64,000 nt of DNA, from positions 248,001 to 312,000 of the forward strand of contig QXJR01000025.1 in assembly GCA_020975725.1 (NCBI GenBank). The letters run 5' to 3'. The notes under the pieces are model-generated. The model made no database searches. It was given only the letters and a program-made list of their open reading frames with translations, and had not been told where the DNA came from. Below are positions 1 to 9,928 of this stretch, piece by piece (position 1 is the stretch's first letter; each line of letters opens with the position of its first letter). This stretch comes from Picocystis sp. L7. Lineage: Eukaryota > Chlorophyta > Picocystophyceae > Picocystales > Picocystaceae. The position numbers and the translations under genes were made by a program.

Positions 1-2
1 CC

Positions 3-548
3 AATCAAATCAACCATGCCCCTTCCCAAGATACGGAGGATGCTCTCGGCCTTACAAGACTTCCGTCAAGACAAGTGGAATCGTGCACGCAGCTCACGGT
101 GAGACAAGCTTTCATGAACTATGTCACCGGTGGATTGCCTTGGATCTATGTGCAACGCCACATGGTGGTGCAAGAGCGACGGCCTTATGCTCGCAACCTC
201 CAATACCTCGTGTCGGACATGATCGAGGAGCTGAAGCAGTTGAAGGAATGGGACCGTAGAGCTCCCGTTTCGACGGAACGTGCTGCCAAGCTCTTCGACT
301 TGGCCAAGCACACCATTGGGACGGTGTCCAAGAGGGGCAGGAAGCTCGCGTGGCGCACTGCAGCCACGCACCTCCGCAAGGAGAAACGAGAGGAGGCATG
401 CGCGCGAGAGCAGCAAGAAGCCGCATCTTGGACCCATCCTCCGATCGCAAAGCAAGAGGGCAACATCCGCGACGGATCCCCGTTTTCTAGGCAGGAAATC
501 GTCCGTGGGGCTTGTTTTATTCGACCGACCCATCGACAAGGACCGTGA
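3..548 (+). CDS. C-terminal part of an unrecognised protein, 5' end outside window
   Basis: The frame is open from the first bases of the window to a stop at 546-548, about 181 residues, so the true start lies upstream or in an earlier exon. I do not recognise the family. The middle part reads like a real soluble protein, with helix-prone stretches such as VSDMIEELKQLKEW followed by a very basic, charged segment near residues 120-150. The last 30 residues look less protein-like and may lie beyond the true end or an intron. It is followed within about 100 bp by a long minisatellite. No Cys/His pattern, signal peptide or membrane segment is visible. It could be a spurious open frame in GC-rich DNA. 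Confidence 0.3.
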   Translation, partial: NQINHAPSQDTEDALGLTRLPSRQVESCTQLTVRQAFMNYVTGGLPWIYVQRHMVVQERRPYARNLQYLVSDMIEELKQLKEWDRRAPVSTERAAKLFDLAKHTIGTVSKRGRKLAWRTAATHLRKEKREEACAREQQEAASWTHPPIAKQEGNIRDGSPFSRQEIVRGACFIRPTHRQGP

Positions 549-653
549 TGGAAGCCCCCCTTCTTCTCGTCGATGGAAGGACGTCCGTGTGTGTCTCGGT
601 CGGTTTCCAAATGCGGTGGACCGACAAGGCACCCGGGATGTAGGGTCATCCCC

Positions 654-2900
654 CCTTCCCTTTCCAATCGATCCCTTCCCTTTCCAATCCCCCACTTCCC
701 TTTCCAATCGATCCCTTCCCTTTCCAATCCCCCACTTCCCTTTCCAATCGATCCCTTCCCTTTCCAATCCCCCACTTCCCTTTCCAATCGATCCCTTCCC
801 TTTCCAATCCCCCACTTCCCTTTCCAATCGATCCCTTCCCTTTCCAATCCCCCACTTCCCTTTCCAATCGATCCCTTCCCTTTCCAATCCCCCACTTCCC
901 TTTCCAATCGATCCCTTCCCTTTCCAATCCCCCACTTCCCTTTCCAATCGATCCCTTCCCTTTCCAATCCCCTTCTGTCCCTTCCCTTTCCAATCGATCT
1001 CTTCCCTTTCCAATCCCCTTCTGTCCCTTCCCTTTCCAATCGATCCCTTCCCTTTCCAATCCCCTTCTGTCCCTTCCCTTTCCAATCGATCCCTTCCCTT
1101 TCGAATCCCCCCCTTCCCTTTCCAATCCCCCACTTCCCTTTCCAATCGATCCCTTCCCTTTCCAATCCCCTTCTGTCCCTTCCCTTTCCAATCGATCCCT
1201 TCCCTTTCCAATCCCCTTCTGTCCCTTCCCTTTCCAATCGATCTCTTCCCTTTCCAATCCCCTTCTGTCCCTTCCCTTTCCAATCGATCTCTTCCCTTTC
1301 CAATCCCCTTCTGTCCCTTCCCTTTCCAATCGATCCCTTCCCTTTCCAATCCCCCACTTCCCTTTCCAATCGATCCCTTCCCTTTCCAATCCCCCACTTC
1401 CCTTTCCAATCGATCCCTTCCCTTTCCAATCCCCCACTTCCCTTTCCAATCGATCCCTTCCCTTTCGAATCCCCCCCTTCCCTTTCCAATCCCCCACTTC
1501 CCTTTCCAATCGATCCCTTCCCTTTCCAATCCCCCACTTCCCTTTCCAATCCCCCACTTCCCTTTCCAATCGATCCCTTCCCTTTCCAATCCCCCACTTC
1601 CCTTTCCAATCGATCTCTTCCCTTTCCAATCCCCTTCTGTCCCTTCCCTTTCCAATCGATCTCTTCCCTTTCCAATCCCCTTCTGTCCCTTCCCTTTCCA
1701 ATCGATCCCTTCCCTTTCCAATCCCCTTCTGTCCCTTCCCTTTCCAATCGATCCCTTCCCTTTCCAATCCCCTTCTGTCCCTTCCCTTTCCAATCGATCC
1801 CTTCCCTTTCGAATCCCCCCCTTCCCTTTCCAATCCCCCACTTCCCTTTCCAATCGATCCCTTCCCTTTCCAATCCCCCACTTCCCTTTCCAATCGATCC
1901 CTTCCCTTTCGAATCCCCCCCTTCCCTTTCCAATCCCCCACTTCCCTTTCCAATCGATCCCTTCCCTTTCCAATCCCCCACTTCCCTTTCCAATCGATCC
2001 CTTCCCTTTCGAATCCCCCCCTTCCCTTTCCAATCCCCCACTTCCCTTTCCAATCGATCCCTTCCCTTTCCAATCCCCCACTTCCCTTTCCAATCGATCC
2101 CTTCCCTTTCCAAGCCCCCCCTTCCCTTTCCAATCCCCCACTTCCCTTTCCAATCGATCCCTTCCCTTTCCAATCCCCCACTTCCCTTTCCAATCGATCC
2201 CTTCCCTTTCGAATCCCCCCCTTCCCTTTCCAATCCCCCACTTCCCTTTCCAATCGATCCCTTCCCTTTCCAATCCCCCACTTCCCTTTCCAATCGATCC
2301 CTTCCCTTTCGAATCCCCCCCTTCCCTTTCCAATCCCCCACTTCCCTTTCCAATCGATCCCTTCCCTTTCCAATCCCCCACTTCCCTTTCCAATCGATCC
2401 CTTCCCTTTCCAATCCCCCACTTCCCTTTCCAATCGATCCCTTCCCTTTCCAATCCCCCACTTCCCTTTCCAATCGATCCCTTCCCTTTCGAATCCCCCC
2501 CTTCCCTTTCCAATCCCCCACTTCCCTTTCCAATCGATCCCTTCCCTTTCCAATCCCCCCCTTCCCTTTCCAATCCCCCACTTCCCTTTCCAATCGATCC
2601 CTTCCCTTTCCAATCCCCCACTTCCCTTTCCAATCGATCCCTTCCCTTTCCAATCCCCCACTTCCCTTTCCAATCGATCCCTTCCCTTTCCAATCCCCCA
2701 CTTCCCTTTCCAATCGATCCCTTCCCTTTCGAATCCCCCCCTTCCCTTTCCAATCCCCCACTTCCCTTTCCAATCGATCCCTTCCCTTTCCAATCCCCCA
2801 CTTCCCTTTCCAATCCCCTTCTGTCCCTTCCCTTTCCAATCGATCTCTTCCCTTTCGAACCCCCCATGTCCCCTTCTGTTCCTTCCCTTTCGAACCCGCC
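654..2900. repeat. 2.25-kb minisatellite of 20-bp units
   Basis: About 109 head-to-tail units. The main types are CTTCCCTTTCCAATCGATCC, CTTCCCTTTCCAATCCCCCA and CTTCCCTTTCGAATCCCCCC, plus a 26-bp variant containing TTCTGTCC. The first two alternate for long stretches, giving a 40-bp higher-order period with an ATCGAT palindrome in each. Units are almost identical in the centre and diverge at the right edge (2830-2900), as expected for an array homogenised by slippage or unequal exchange. Because 20 is not a multiple of 3 and the unit lacks stops, frames on both strands stay open over 770-950 codons; these are not taken as genes. The array is strongly strand-asymmetric (C+T rich on the + strand). 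Confidence 0.97.
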
Positions 2901-2942
2901 CCGTGATGGGAACAAAGGGGGATCTCCCGATCGATCGATCGG

Positions 2943-2981
2943 ATGAGAAGAGAAGAGAAGAGAAGAGAAGAGAAGAGAAGA
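2943..2981. repeat. (GAGAA)n microsatellite
   Basis: About seven tandem copies of the pentamer GAGAA/AGAAG directly right of the minisatellite and 140 bp upstream of the SMC5 start. It lies in what is probably the promoter or 5' leader of SMC5. Confidence 0.9.
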
Positions 2982-3120
2982 GGACGGGATTTCGCGCGCT
3001 CACGCGCGATGCGCGCCACCAAACGCACCAGGTCCGCGAACGAAGCGCGCGGATCGAGGAGGAGGAGGAAGGGAAGGAAACGAGACCCATCTGACCGAGT
3101 GAACGTGCAGGAGGGAATGG

Positions 3121-6100
3121 ATGGCGGAAGGATACGCGCGTGGAAGCGTCCTCCGGGTGGAAGTGCGCCAGTTCATGGTGCGTGCCACGTCGGTGCACGC
3201 GAGCGAATCGCGTGGGAATGGTGGCTGACCGCCTGCAAAAGACCTACGCCTCGTGCGTGATGGAACCGGGACCGAGGCTGAACCTCGTCCTGGGTCCCAA
3301 CGGGACGGGAAAGAGCTCCCTGGTGTGTGCCCTGTGCGTGGGATTGGCTGGTGGGACCAAGCTGCTGGGTAGAGCGGACAAAGTGAGCGATTTCATCCAA
3401 AGAGGAGAGAGCTGGGCCACCGTCACCGTCACCCTGTGCACCGGAGAAGCTGAACGACCCGAAACGGTGGTCCAGCGCAAGATCAAAGCCGACAACAGCT
3501 CGGAATGGCACCTGGATGGGATCCGCACCGGGCTCCGGATGGTGGAAGAGAGGATGAAGGAGTACCACGTGCAGCTGGACAACCTGTGCCAGTTCCTGCC
3601 CCAGGATCGAGTGGCCGCCTTCGCCTCCATGAAACCCCAGGAGATGCTCTGGGAGACCGAGAAAGCCCTCGGAGACAGCACCCTGCAAGATGCACACCGA
3701 CGGCTGGTGGAATTGCAAAAGGGAACCCGAGGGGCGGAGACGTCCATCGATGCCAAGGCGAAGCAGGTGGAGAAGCTGGAGCAGCAGAACCAGGAGATCG
3801 CCAAGGAAATCGAACAGTTCCGGGAGAGGGAAGCGCTCCTGAACCACGTCCAGGTCCTGAAGAAGAAGATCCCCTGGCTCAAGTACAACGAGGCCAAGGA
3901 GAGGTACCAGGAATCCAAGGAGAAGCTGCGAGAAGGACAGCACCGATTGGACGAACAGCAGAAGCTGCTCAAGGAGCAGCTCAGGCCCTACGAGTCCACC
4001 AAGGAAGAATTGGACCAGGCCAAGAAGGCCAAGTCCGACGCCAAGAGAGCCGTGGAACGATTGGATGCACAGATCTCCAAGTGCGACAAGGAGCTGTCGG
4101 ATGGGTACAACGCGATGGCGGAGAAGGAGGCCCACGTGGAGGCCCTGGAGGAAGAGGACCGACAGCTGCTTCCGCGCATCGAGAAGATGAAGGAAGAGAT
4201 CCTGTCCCTGGAGACGGAGATCGAAAGCACGCAGCGAGAGCAGGCCGAGTTCGAGTCCGGCGCGCTCACGCAGCGCGTGACCGACTTGAAGCAGGAAATG
4301 AGGAGGAACAACGATGCGATCCGGGAGAAGAACTTGGAACGCTCCAACATCAACGAGAGGCTGGCAGCGATGGATCACAAGCAGCAGTACTTCGAGAAGC
4401 GCATCGCCGAGCTGAGCAACGCTCGCATGAGGAAGGTGCAAGGCCTCCTGCGTTCCAACCCTCAGCTGGCCAAGGCCATCGAGTGGGTGGAGAGCAACCG
4501 AGATCGGTTCGAAAAGCCGGTGTTCGGTCCGGTCGCGGCGGAGGTAGAATGCTCGCACCCGTTGTATGCGAGCATGCTGGAACAGCACTGTCAGAAGTAC
4601 GTGTGGTCCGTCTTTGTTGCCCAAACGGCGGAGGATAGGGACCTGTTGCTGGAAAACCTTGCGCAGTACAGAATCACGGTTTCCAACGTGGGGGAGGGTG
4701 CGGATGAAGCCCCCCGTAGGCCTTTTGACATCGAGAGCCTGAAGCAGTACGGAGTGAGGCAGTTTTTGGACGAGACGTTCAAGGCACCGGCTCCCGTGAA
4801 GAAGTTCCTCTGCGACGTCAATGCCATACACACTGCGGCGGTGGCAGATCCTGAATCGCAGAAGCACGTTGAGCACATTATGAACAACACTCCCGTGAGG
4901 TGCCTGTGGACCCCGGAATCGCAGTACGTGAAGAACGTCTCCAGGTACAATGCCGAGGCGAAGAGCGTCCGCGTGGTGGGCCTGCGCCAGGCACGTATTC
5001 TCCTCGCTTCAGAGACCGGTAACGACGGTGAGCTCCAGAAGATGAAGAAACAGCTGGAGGAGGTAAGGAAGGAAAAGGCAGGCCTTGCATCTCTCCGCTC
5101 GCGTGTGGACGAGAGATTGAGAGCCCTCAACGACGAAGGTGCAAAAGTTCGACGAGAGCAGGACGCCCTCATCAAGGAACGAAACGAGCGTGGAAAGAAG
5201 CTGCAATCTGCAGTACAGCGGGTAGGGCAGAAAAAAGGCCTGCTGAATAGGATGGAGCAATCCGGGGACAACTCTTCCAAGATTGAGAAGGCAAGGCAAG
5301 ACTTGCTCAAGATCAACGAGAAGAGGGTCTCGAGTGTGAAGAACCTTGTCAACAGCAACAGCAAGCTCGTCGAGGCTCTGAAGGACCTGGCAGCTGCCAC
5401 CCTGGCAGTGTCAGAGCTTGAGACCGAGTTGGGGTCGATGAAGCAACGGTTCAGCGAATTGGAACAGGAAGTGAAGAAGTACAAGGCAATGAAAGCTGAA
5501 CTGGAACGCATTTACGGGCAAGACAAAGAAGCGCTCCGCGCTGCACTGGAAAACGCCAAGAGTGAAGCCCCTCTCACGGAGGAGCTGACCCAGGCATTCG
5601 AGACAACCGTTCACGAGAGCATCATGAGCTTGGAAGATGATATTGCGGAGAAAACGGAACGGGCCAATGCCATTGTATGTGCCAATCCCAACATCCTTGA
5701 GGAGTACGAGGAACGCAAGGGACGCATGGAGAAGCTGAGCAAGGACCTGAGCGTGGAACGCGCTGAGCTTTCCAGTCGCAAGGCTGAGGTTGCGGCCTTG
5801 CACGAGACCTGGCTGCCGCAATTGCACGAGCTAACAAAGAAGATCAGCTCTACTTTTGGGAGCAACATAGCGGAGGTCGGATGTGCGGGGGAGGTCTCGT
5901 TGGTCGAGGCAGAGAACTACGAGGAGTATAAGATCGAAATCCGGGTCAAATTCCGGGACACGGAAGAGCTGCAGGTGTTGAGCGCGAGTCGCCACTCCGG
6001 CGGGGAGCGTTCTGTGTCGACAATCCTGTACCTCATTTCCCTTCAAAACTTGACGGCGTGTCCTTTTCGGGTGGTGGACGAAATCAACCAGGGAATGGAT

Positions 6101-6328
6101 CCAGTCAATGAGAGGAGAATATTCCAGCAACTTTGCGAGGCCGCGAGTCGTCCAGGCACTCCACAGTGCTTCCTCTTGACTCCGAAGCTCTTGCCCGATT
6201 TGCATTACGCACAGGAGGTAACCATTCTCAACATATTCAACAGCCCGTGGGGAAAGCAGATCCCGAAGGTGTGGGACGCGTGTTGGTTGTATCGATCCAC
6301 CGGTACAGAAGCCCTACCGGCAGCTTGA
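3121..6328 (+). CDS. SMC5: SMC5, structural maintenance of chromosomes protein 5 (two exons)
   Basis: ABC-type ATPase of the nuclear SMC5/6 complex, which works in DNA repair and in resolving recombination intermediates. Exon 1 is 3121-3177 (19 codons), the intron is 3178-3241 (64 bp, GTGCGT...AAAAG, phase 0), and exon 2 is 3242-6328, giving 1047 residues, the usual SMC5 length. Splicing joins GSVLRVEVRQFM to TYASCVMEPGPRLN, restoring the conserved N-terminal strands before the Walker A motif GPNGTGKSS (residues 37-45). Two long coiled coils flank a hinge (around 430-600). The C-terminal head has the signature HSGGERS (about 937) and Walker B CPFRVVDEIN (about 959), with the SMC5-type motif QGMDPVNER. 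Without splicing, the open frame starts inside the intron with a meaningless N-terminus. An out-of-frame ATG at 3117 overlaps the leader. Converges with AP-1 sigma, 190 bp away. Confidence 0.95.
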
Positions 6329-6518
6329 TTTGGCAATGCAGTGGATAAAGGTACAGGGAATAAGTACGTGGACGTTTTGCAATGTATCGCGTTGAATCTT
6401 TTATTGTGGATCACCTCGCCGGCATCTGAGTGAACAGAGGGCTCGATCACGAACACGTGGTGGCGAGCGGTGCATTGTATCTTTGTTCTTTCTTTTGTCG
6501 CGTCGATGGGCGGCTTCC

Positions 6519-7119
6519 TCATGCCAGTCCCGCATTGTGCAGGATGGGTGCGATCATGTTTGCCAATCCCGATTCGTTTTCTTCCACCAGTTCGTCTTGG
6601 CTCGCGATTTCGCTACATATGGTCCTCCTGACCACCTCTTGCAGTTCACCGGCGACGATCAGCTCGTCCAGCATGAAGTACGCTTGTTGAAAGTTGTAGA
6701 TGAGGTCTAGTTCGCACACATTTCCAAAGTAGGAATCTAAGGATTCGACGTACAGGTGGATGGTTTCCAACGCGATGAGTTCGTTGTCTTCCATATCCAC
6801 TCCAACAATGAAGTAAAGGCTTGCATACCTACGATACACGAGTTTTTTGTCCCTCCATTCGATGACGTTGCACAGCTTGGGATGGCGTTTGAGTACGAGC
6901 TGTCCGAGCTCTTTGGTCATCTTTCCTTTGTCCTTTTGCATCTGGGGTGCGTACCACTTGGCCATACGCACCTTTCCCTGTCGGCTCATCAGCAGCACGA
7001 AGTTGATCTTCGCCCCGGTTTCCCCCACGCACCCACACGCAACACGTGTTCCGTTCGGCCATGTCAGCATCTCTTCGCCCCCGTTGTAAATCGCCCCGCA
7101 TCCGTGGTGTGCTCACCAT
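6519..7119 (-). CDS. AP-1 clathrin adaptor complex sigma subunit (two exons)
   Basis: Small sigma subunit of the AP-1 adaptor, which sorts cargo into clathrin vesicles at the trans-Golgi network and endosomes. Exon 1 is only the start codon (7119-7117). The intron is 7116-7008 (109 bp, GTGAGC...GCGAAG, phase 0) and exon 2 is 7007-6519. The spliced product is 163 residues and begins MINFVLLMSRQGKVRMAKWY, an almost exact match to the family start MIxFVLLxSRQGK. Other family signatures are EWRDKKLVYRRYASLYF, EDNELIALETIHLYVE and NVCELDLIYNFQQAYFMLDE. The sequence resembles AP-1 sigma more than AP-2, AP-3 or AP-4 sigma. The unspliced frame begins with about 20 non-homologous residues. Partner function fits the Arf-GEF further along, since Arf1-GTP recruits AP-1. 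Confidence 0.93.
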
Positions 7120-8726
7120 CGCGTGTCCAGGAACCCTCGGGTTTGGTCCCACACGCGCCCAGACCTCCCCCACCCCTGGTCTCTCTCTCTCTCTCTCTCT
7201 CTGTCTGTGTGTGTGTGTGTGTCAAGAAGCCAGCCCATCCCTGCTTCTCCCTCCCGAGACGTCCTGGGGTCGCGACCCCAAGGAGACGGACCCCCACCCA
7301 TCCCCCGGGGGAGTTTCTTCTCTCCAGGGTTTGGGGCGAGGGAGTTTCTTCTCTAGTCGGGGGCTGGCAGGGGAAGGGCAAGGATGGAAGGTGGCGTGCC
7401 AAGACGCGAAGAGTCGCGAGACGAAAACGCGAAGGGCGAGGGGTTCCAAGCAAGAGTGGGACGGAAGGCTAGATGAAGAGCATTCCATCCGACGCCGATT
7501 CGGCACTTGGCCGATGTTGCACGCCTACCCGTCGGTGATTTGATGACCGCGGTACGACAAGGAATGCTCGTTGTCCTCGCACAAGGCCATCCAAGACCCA
7601 ATGTTCTGCAAGCAAAGCCTCGAAAGCCGAATCAACGAGGGAGCGGTGTCTCCTAGCGCTCGTACAACGCGGATCGGAACGTGAAAGGCTCCAAGCGTGA
7701 ACTACGTCCAATGGTCATGCACATCCATTGTGGAACACAATCGTGTATCGGTTTTTACATCGAAATCTGCCCACAACCACGCAGCACGCGTTCAAGAATG
7801 GGAAAGCAAGACGTGCGGACAACACCAAGCCATTGCCGAGAAGCCGGGGGTGTATGCGCCGATAAACCATGATTGATTCCGAGCGAGTTGGCTACGGGGA
7901 GGTACGTAACACGGGCATCACCTCGGACAAAGACTTGGAAATCAGCAATGCAGCCTTCTGGGGGACAAGGAACAACGTTCCTTGCGTATGGAACTGCTCA
8001 CGCCCCTAGTCCATGGCCATGGCACATGCCGGGGATCGAACCCCGGGACATCGAAGATGGGTAGCGGAAAATGCAAGCACACAAATGCAAACTCAGTCGA
8101 TCTCCGATGCCTGGGAGTAGAAGTGTGAAAAAACAGGAGAACCGGCTGCCTCGTGCGAAGCGTGCTGGGTCAAGCAGGTGTTGTACTCGCGACATGGACA
8201 CCGCGTGCGAGCAAACTTCCCTTGCGAGGGAGGCCGTGGGCGTTCCCGAGCACATCTCTCTGCACAACACACTCGTTTTTTCGGACCACAGTGTGGGGCG
8301 CAGGGGTCATGTGCTTCCTCAGCGAGGGTGGGGCAAAACGCTACGATCGGGTTGTGCGTGCGCAACTTTCCTCGTATGCGCGTGGGGTCCTGGGCAGGTG
8401 CATCGTGGGAGTCGTGGTTTCCAGCACATTCGTCCAACACGAAGGAAGGAGCGTGTTGGCAGGCATCGTTCGGACCCGTTGCACGCGACTCTGTTCGTAC
8501 AGCAAGTTTCCGGGCCGTGCCTTGCTTTGCAAGCCCGTGAATCCTGGCAAATCCAACACTTGCATCCTTTGCGAACGTCCGGGATTCGAAGTTACTATCG
8601 AAAGGCAACCGGTTACAACTCGAACGCTCGTGAATTGTCTTGGGCGCGTCCGCCCATCCGTCCTCTCTGTGCATCCACGGATTGCTGCGTGCTGGACATT
8701 TCACGCCGGGTGCACCGAATGGGCCT
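7120..8726. other. Intergenic region, no gene seen
   Basis: Holds a (CT)n-(GT)n compound microsatellite near 7179-7222 just upstream of AP-1 sigma, then about 1.4 kb without a recognisable gene. Open frames here are short and have no family features. A tRNA-like T-arm motif at 8029-8046 is discussed among the rejected items. Confidence 0.7.
7179..7222. repeat. (CT)n-(GT)n compound microsatellite
   Basis: A run of about twelve CT dinucleotides passes through a short TGTCTG junction into about seven GT repeats, roughly 60 bp upstream of the AP-1 sigma start on the opposite strand. Alternating purine-pyrimidine GT runs can adopt Z-DNA; any effect on the promoter is speculation. Confidence 0.9.
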
Positions 8727-9098
8727 TCACTGGGTGATTTTGGCCAGGGGCATCATCCCGATGATGTTGTTGATGTCTGCGTCGTTGACGACCACGGCGT
8801 TGGAGAGCTGCCTTTTCCTTCCTGAGGATTTCTTCTCGAGCAAATGTTGCTTCATGGGATTCCTTCGCATGACTTTTCCCGATCCGGTCACACGGAACCG
8901 TTTGGCGGCGGCCTTGTTGGTCTTGAGCTTGTACCCTTTCTTCGCCTCCACCGTGAACGCGCCCCCCGCGGAGGCGGGTGCGCATCCGCACGCCCCGGGC
9001 ATCCTCGGACACGTGGCCACCCTGGTACGGAAGGAAAGGCGGGTCGGTCCTTCCGAGGAACCCTTCAGCTTCGGGGCAACGGTCGTGTGGGACGCCAT
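8727..9098 (-). CDS. Plastid-type 50S ribosomal protein bL35, nucleus-encoded
   Basis: bL35 is a small basic protein of the large ribosomal subunit of bacteria and organelles. The 123-residue product has an N-terminal extension of about 50 residues rich in Ser, Thr, Ala and Arg with few acidic residues, consistent with a transit peptide. The bL35 body follows: [20 protein letters not shown], then [16 protein letters not shown], and an end like INNIIGMMP. The C-terminus resembles plant plastid bL35 (NVIGxLP) more than mitochondrial forms. The ATG at 9098-9096 is the first in frame; the frame extends 11 codons upstream without another ATG. Red-lineage plastid genomes usually keep rpl35, so a nuclear copy favours the green lineage. 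A CT-rich tract lies just upstream. Confidence 0.85.
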   Translation of the reverse strand: MASHTTVAPKLKGSSEGPTRLSFRTRVATCPRMPGACGCAPASAGGAFTVEAKKGYKLKTNKAAAKRFRVTGSGKVMRRNPMKQHLLEKKSSGRKRQLSNAVVVNDADINNIIGMMPLAKITQ

Positions 9099-9928
9099 GC
9101 CGTCCTCGTTAGGTCGATCTGTCCGTCCCACTGGAGACGTGGTCCCCCCCTCTCCCTCTCAATCCCTCTCACCCTCTCCCTCTGTCGACTCTCCCTCTCA
9201 ATCCCCCTCCCTCTCAATCCCCCTCCCTCTCAATCCCTCTCACCCTCTCTCCCTCTCTCCCTGTCTCCCTCTCCCTCAGAGTCCCCTTCTCCCTCAGTCC
9301 CTCTCCCTGGCAGGTATCCGGACAGGCAAACGGGGGAATGGCACTCGAATTACGTGGGTGGAACGAGGGGGATCGAGGGAAGGGTAAAGGTGGGAGAAAA
9401 AAGATGTCGAGGTGGATTCGGGGAGGGGGTGGACTGGGACGAGAAAAGGAAGAAAGGGGGGAGGTGGGAGGACCGCGTCGGAGGGGAAACGTCGCCAACA
9501 GGACGATGGAACGTGGCGCGCCGCACGTCCCTGCCCGCCACTCGACCGGATCCGTGTCGACGCCATCTCCAAGCCCGATTCGTCACGTCCGGAACACGAC
9601 CGTCTCGACGTCCAGCCCGTCTCCTCCACCTTCCACCCCTCCTCCCGCCAATTCCACCGTGTGCTTTCGAGGCGGATCCCTCCCCGCCCCTCCTTTCCTC
9701 CGCGGGCATCGGTCCCGTACCCCTGCTCCCATCGGACGCTCCCTCCTTTCCCCTCGATTTCCCGTACGGGTGACGTACCCCTTCCTGCACCTGCCCATGG
9801 GGAAGGGTCGTGCTTTGGTCATTTTTCCCCTTTCGTGAAGAGACGTGCGCGCACGTGCGGCGCCTCCAAAGGCGCAGAAGCGAGGTCCTCGTGCGCGTGG
9901 AGTCGGTCCCGAGGACGCAGAGACAGAT
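9099..9928. other. Divergent promoter region between bL35 and MATH-BTB
   Basis: An 830-bp region between two divergently transcribed genes. A CT-rich low-complexity tract with short imperfect repeats of CCCTCTCAATC lies at 9142-9303. The remainder is purine-rich (around 9370-9480) and then mixed. No further gene is visible. It presumably holds both promoters and the 5' leader of the MATH-BTB gene. Confidence 0.7.
9142..9303. repeat. CT-rich low-complexity tract (CCCTCTCAATC-like repeats)
   Basis: Imperfect short repeats of CCCTCTCAATC and CCCTCTCCCT run for about 160 bp beginning 44 bp upstream of the bL35 start codon. Pyrimidine tracts of this kind recur next to several genes in the window. 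Confidence 0.85.

Noticed and set aside
66-3198. Open frames of 770-950 codons on both strands across the minisatellite
   Set aside because: They consist of translated 20-bp repeats in every available frame and arise because the unit lacks stop codons. Nothing beyond the repeat supports a protein.
3505-4638. 377-codon frame inside SMC5 on the same strand
   Set aside because: It is a shifted-frame shadow of the SMC5 coiled-coil region, rich in Arg/Gly/Gln as expected from GC-rich third positions.
8029-8046. tRNA T-arm-like sequence (minus strand CCGGGGTTCGATCCCCGG)
   Set aside because: The T-stem and loop fit, but the bases that should form the acceptor stem have no partner at the right distance, and no D-arm or anticodon arm can be drawn. 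Probably chance or a very old tRNA-derived fragment.
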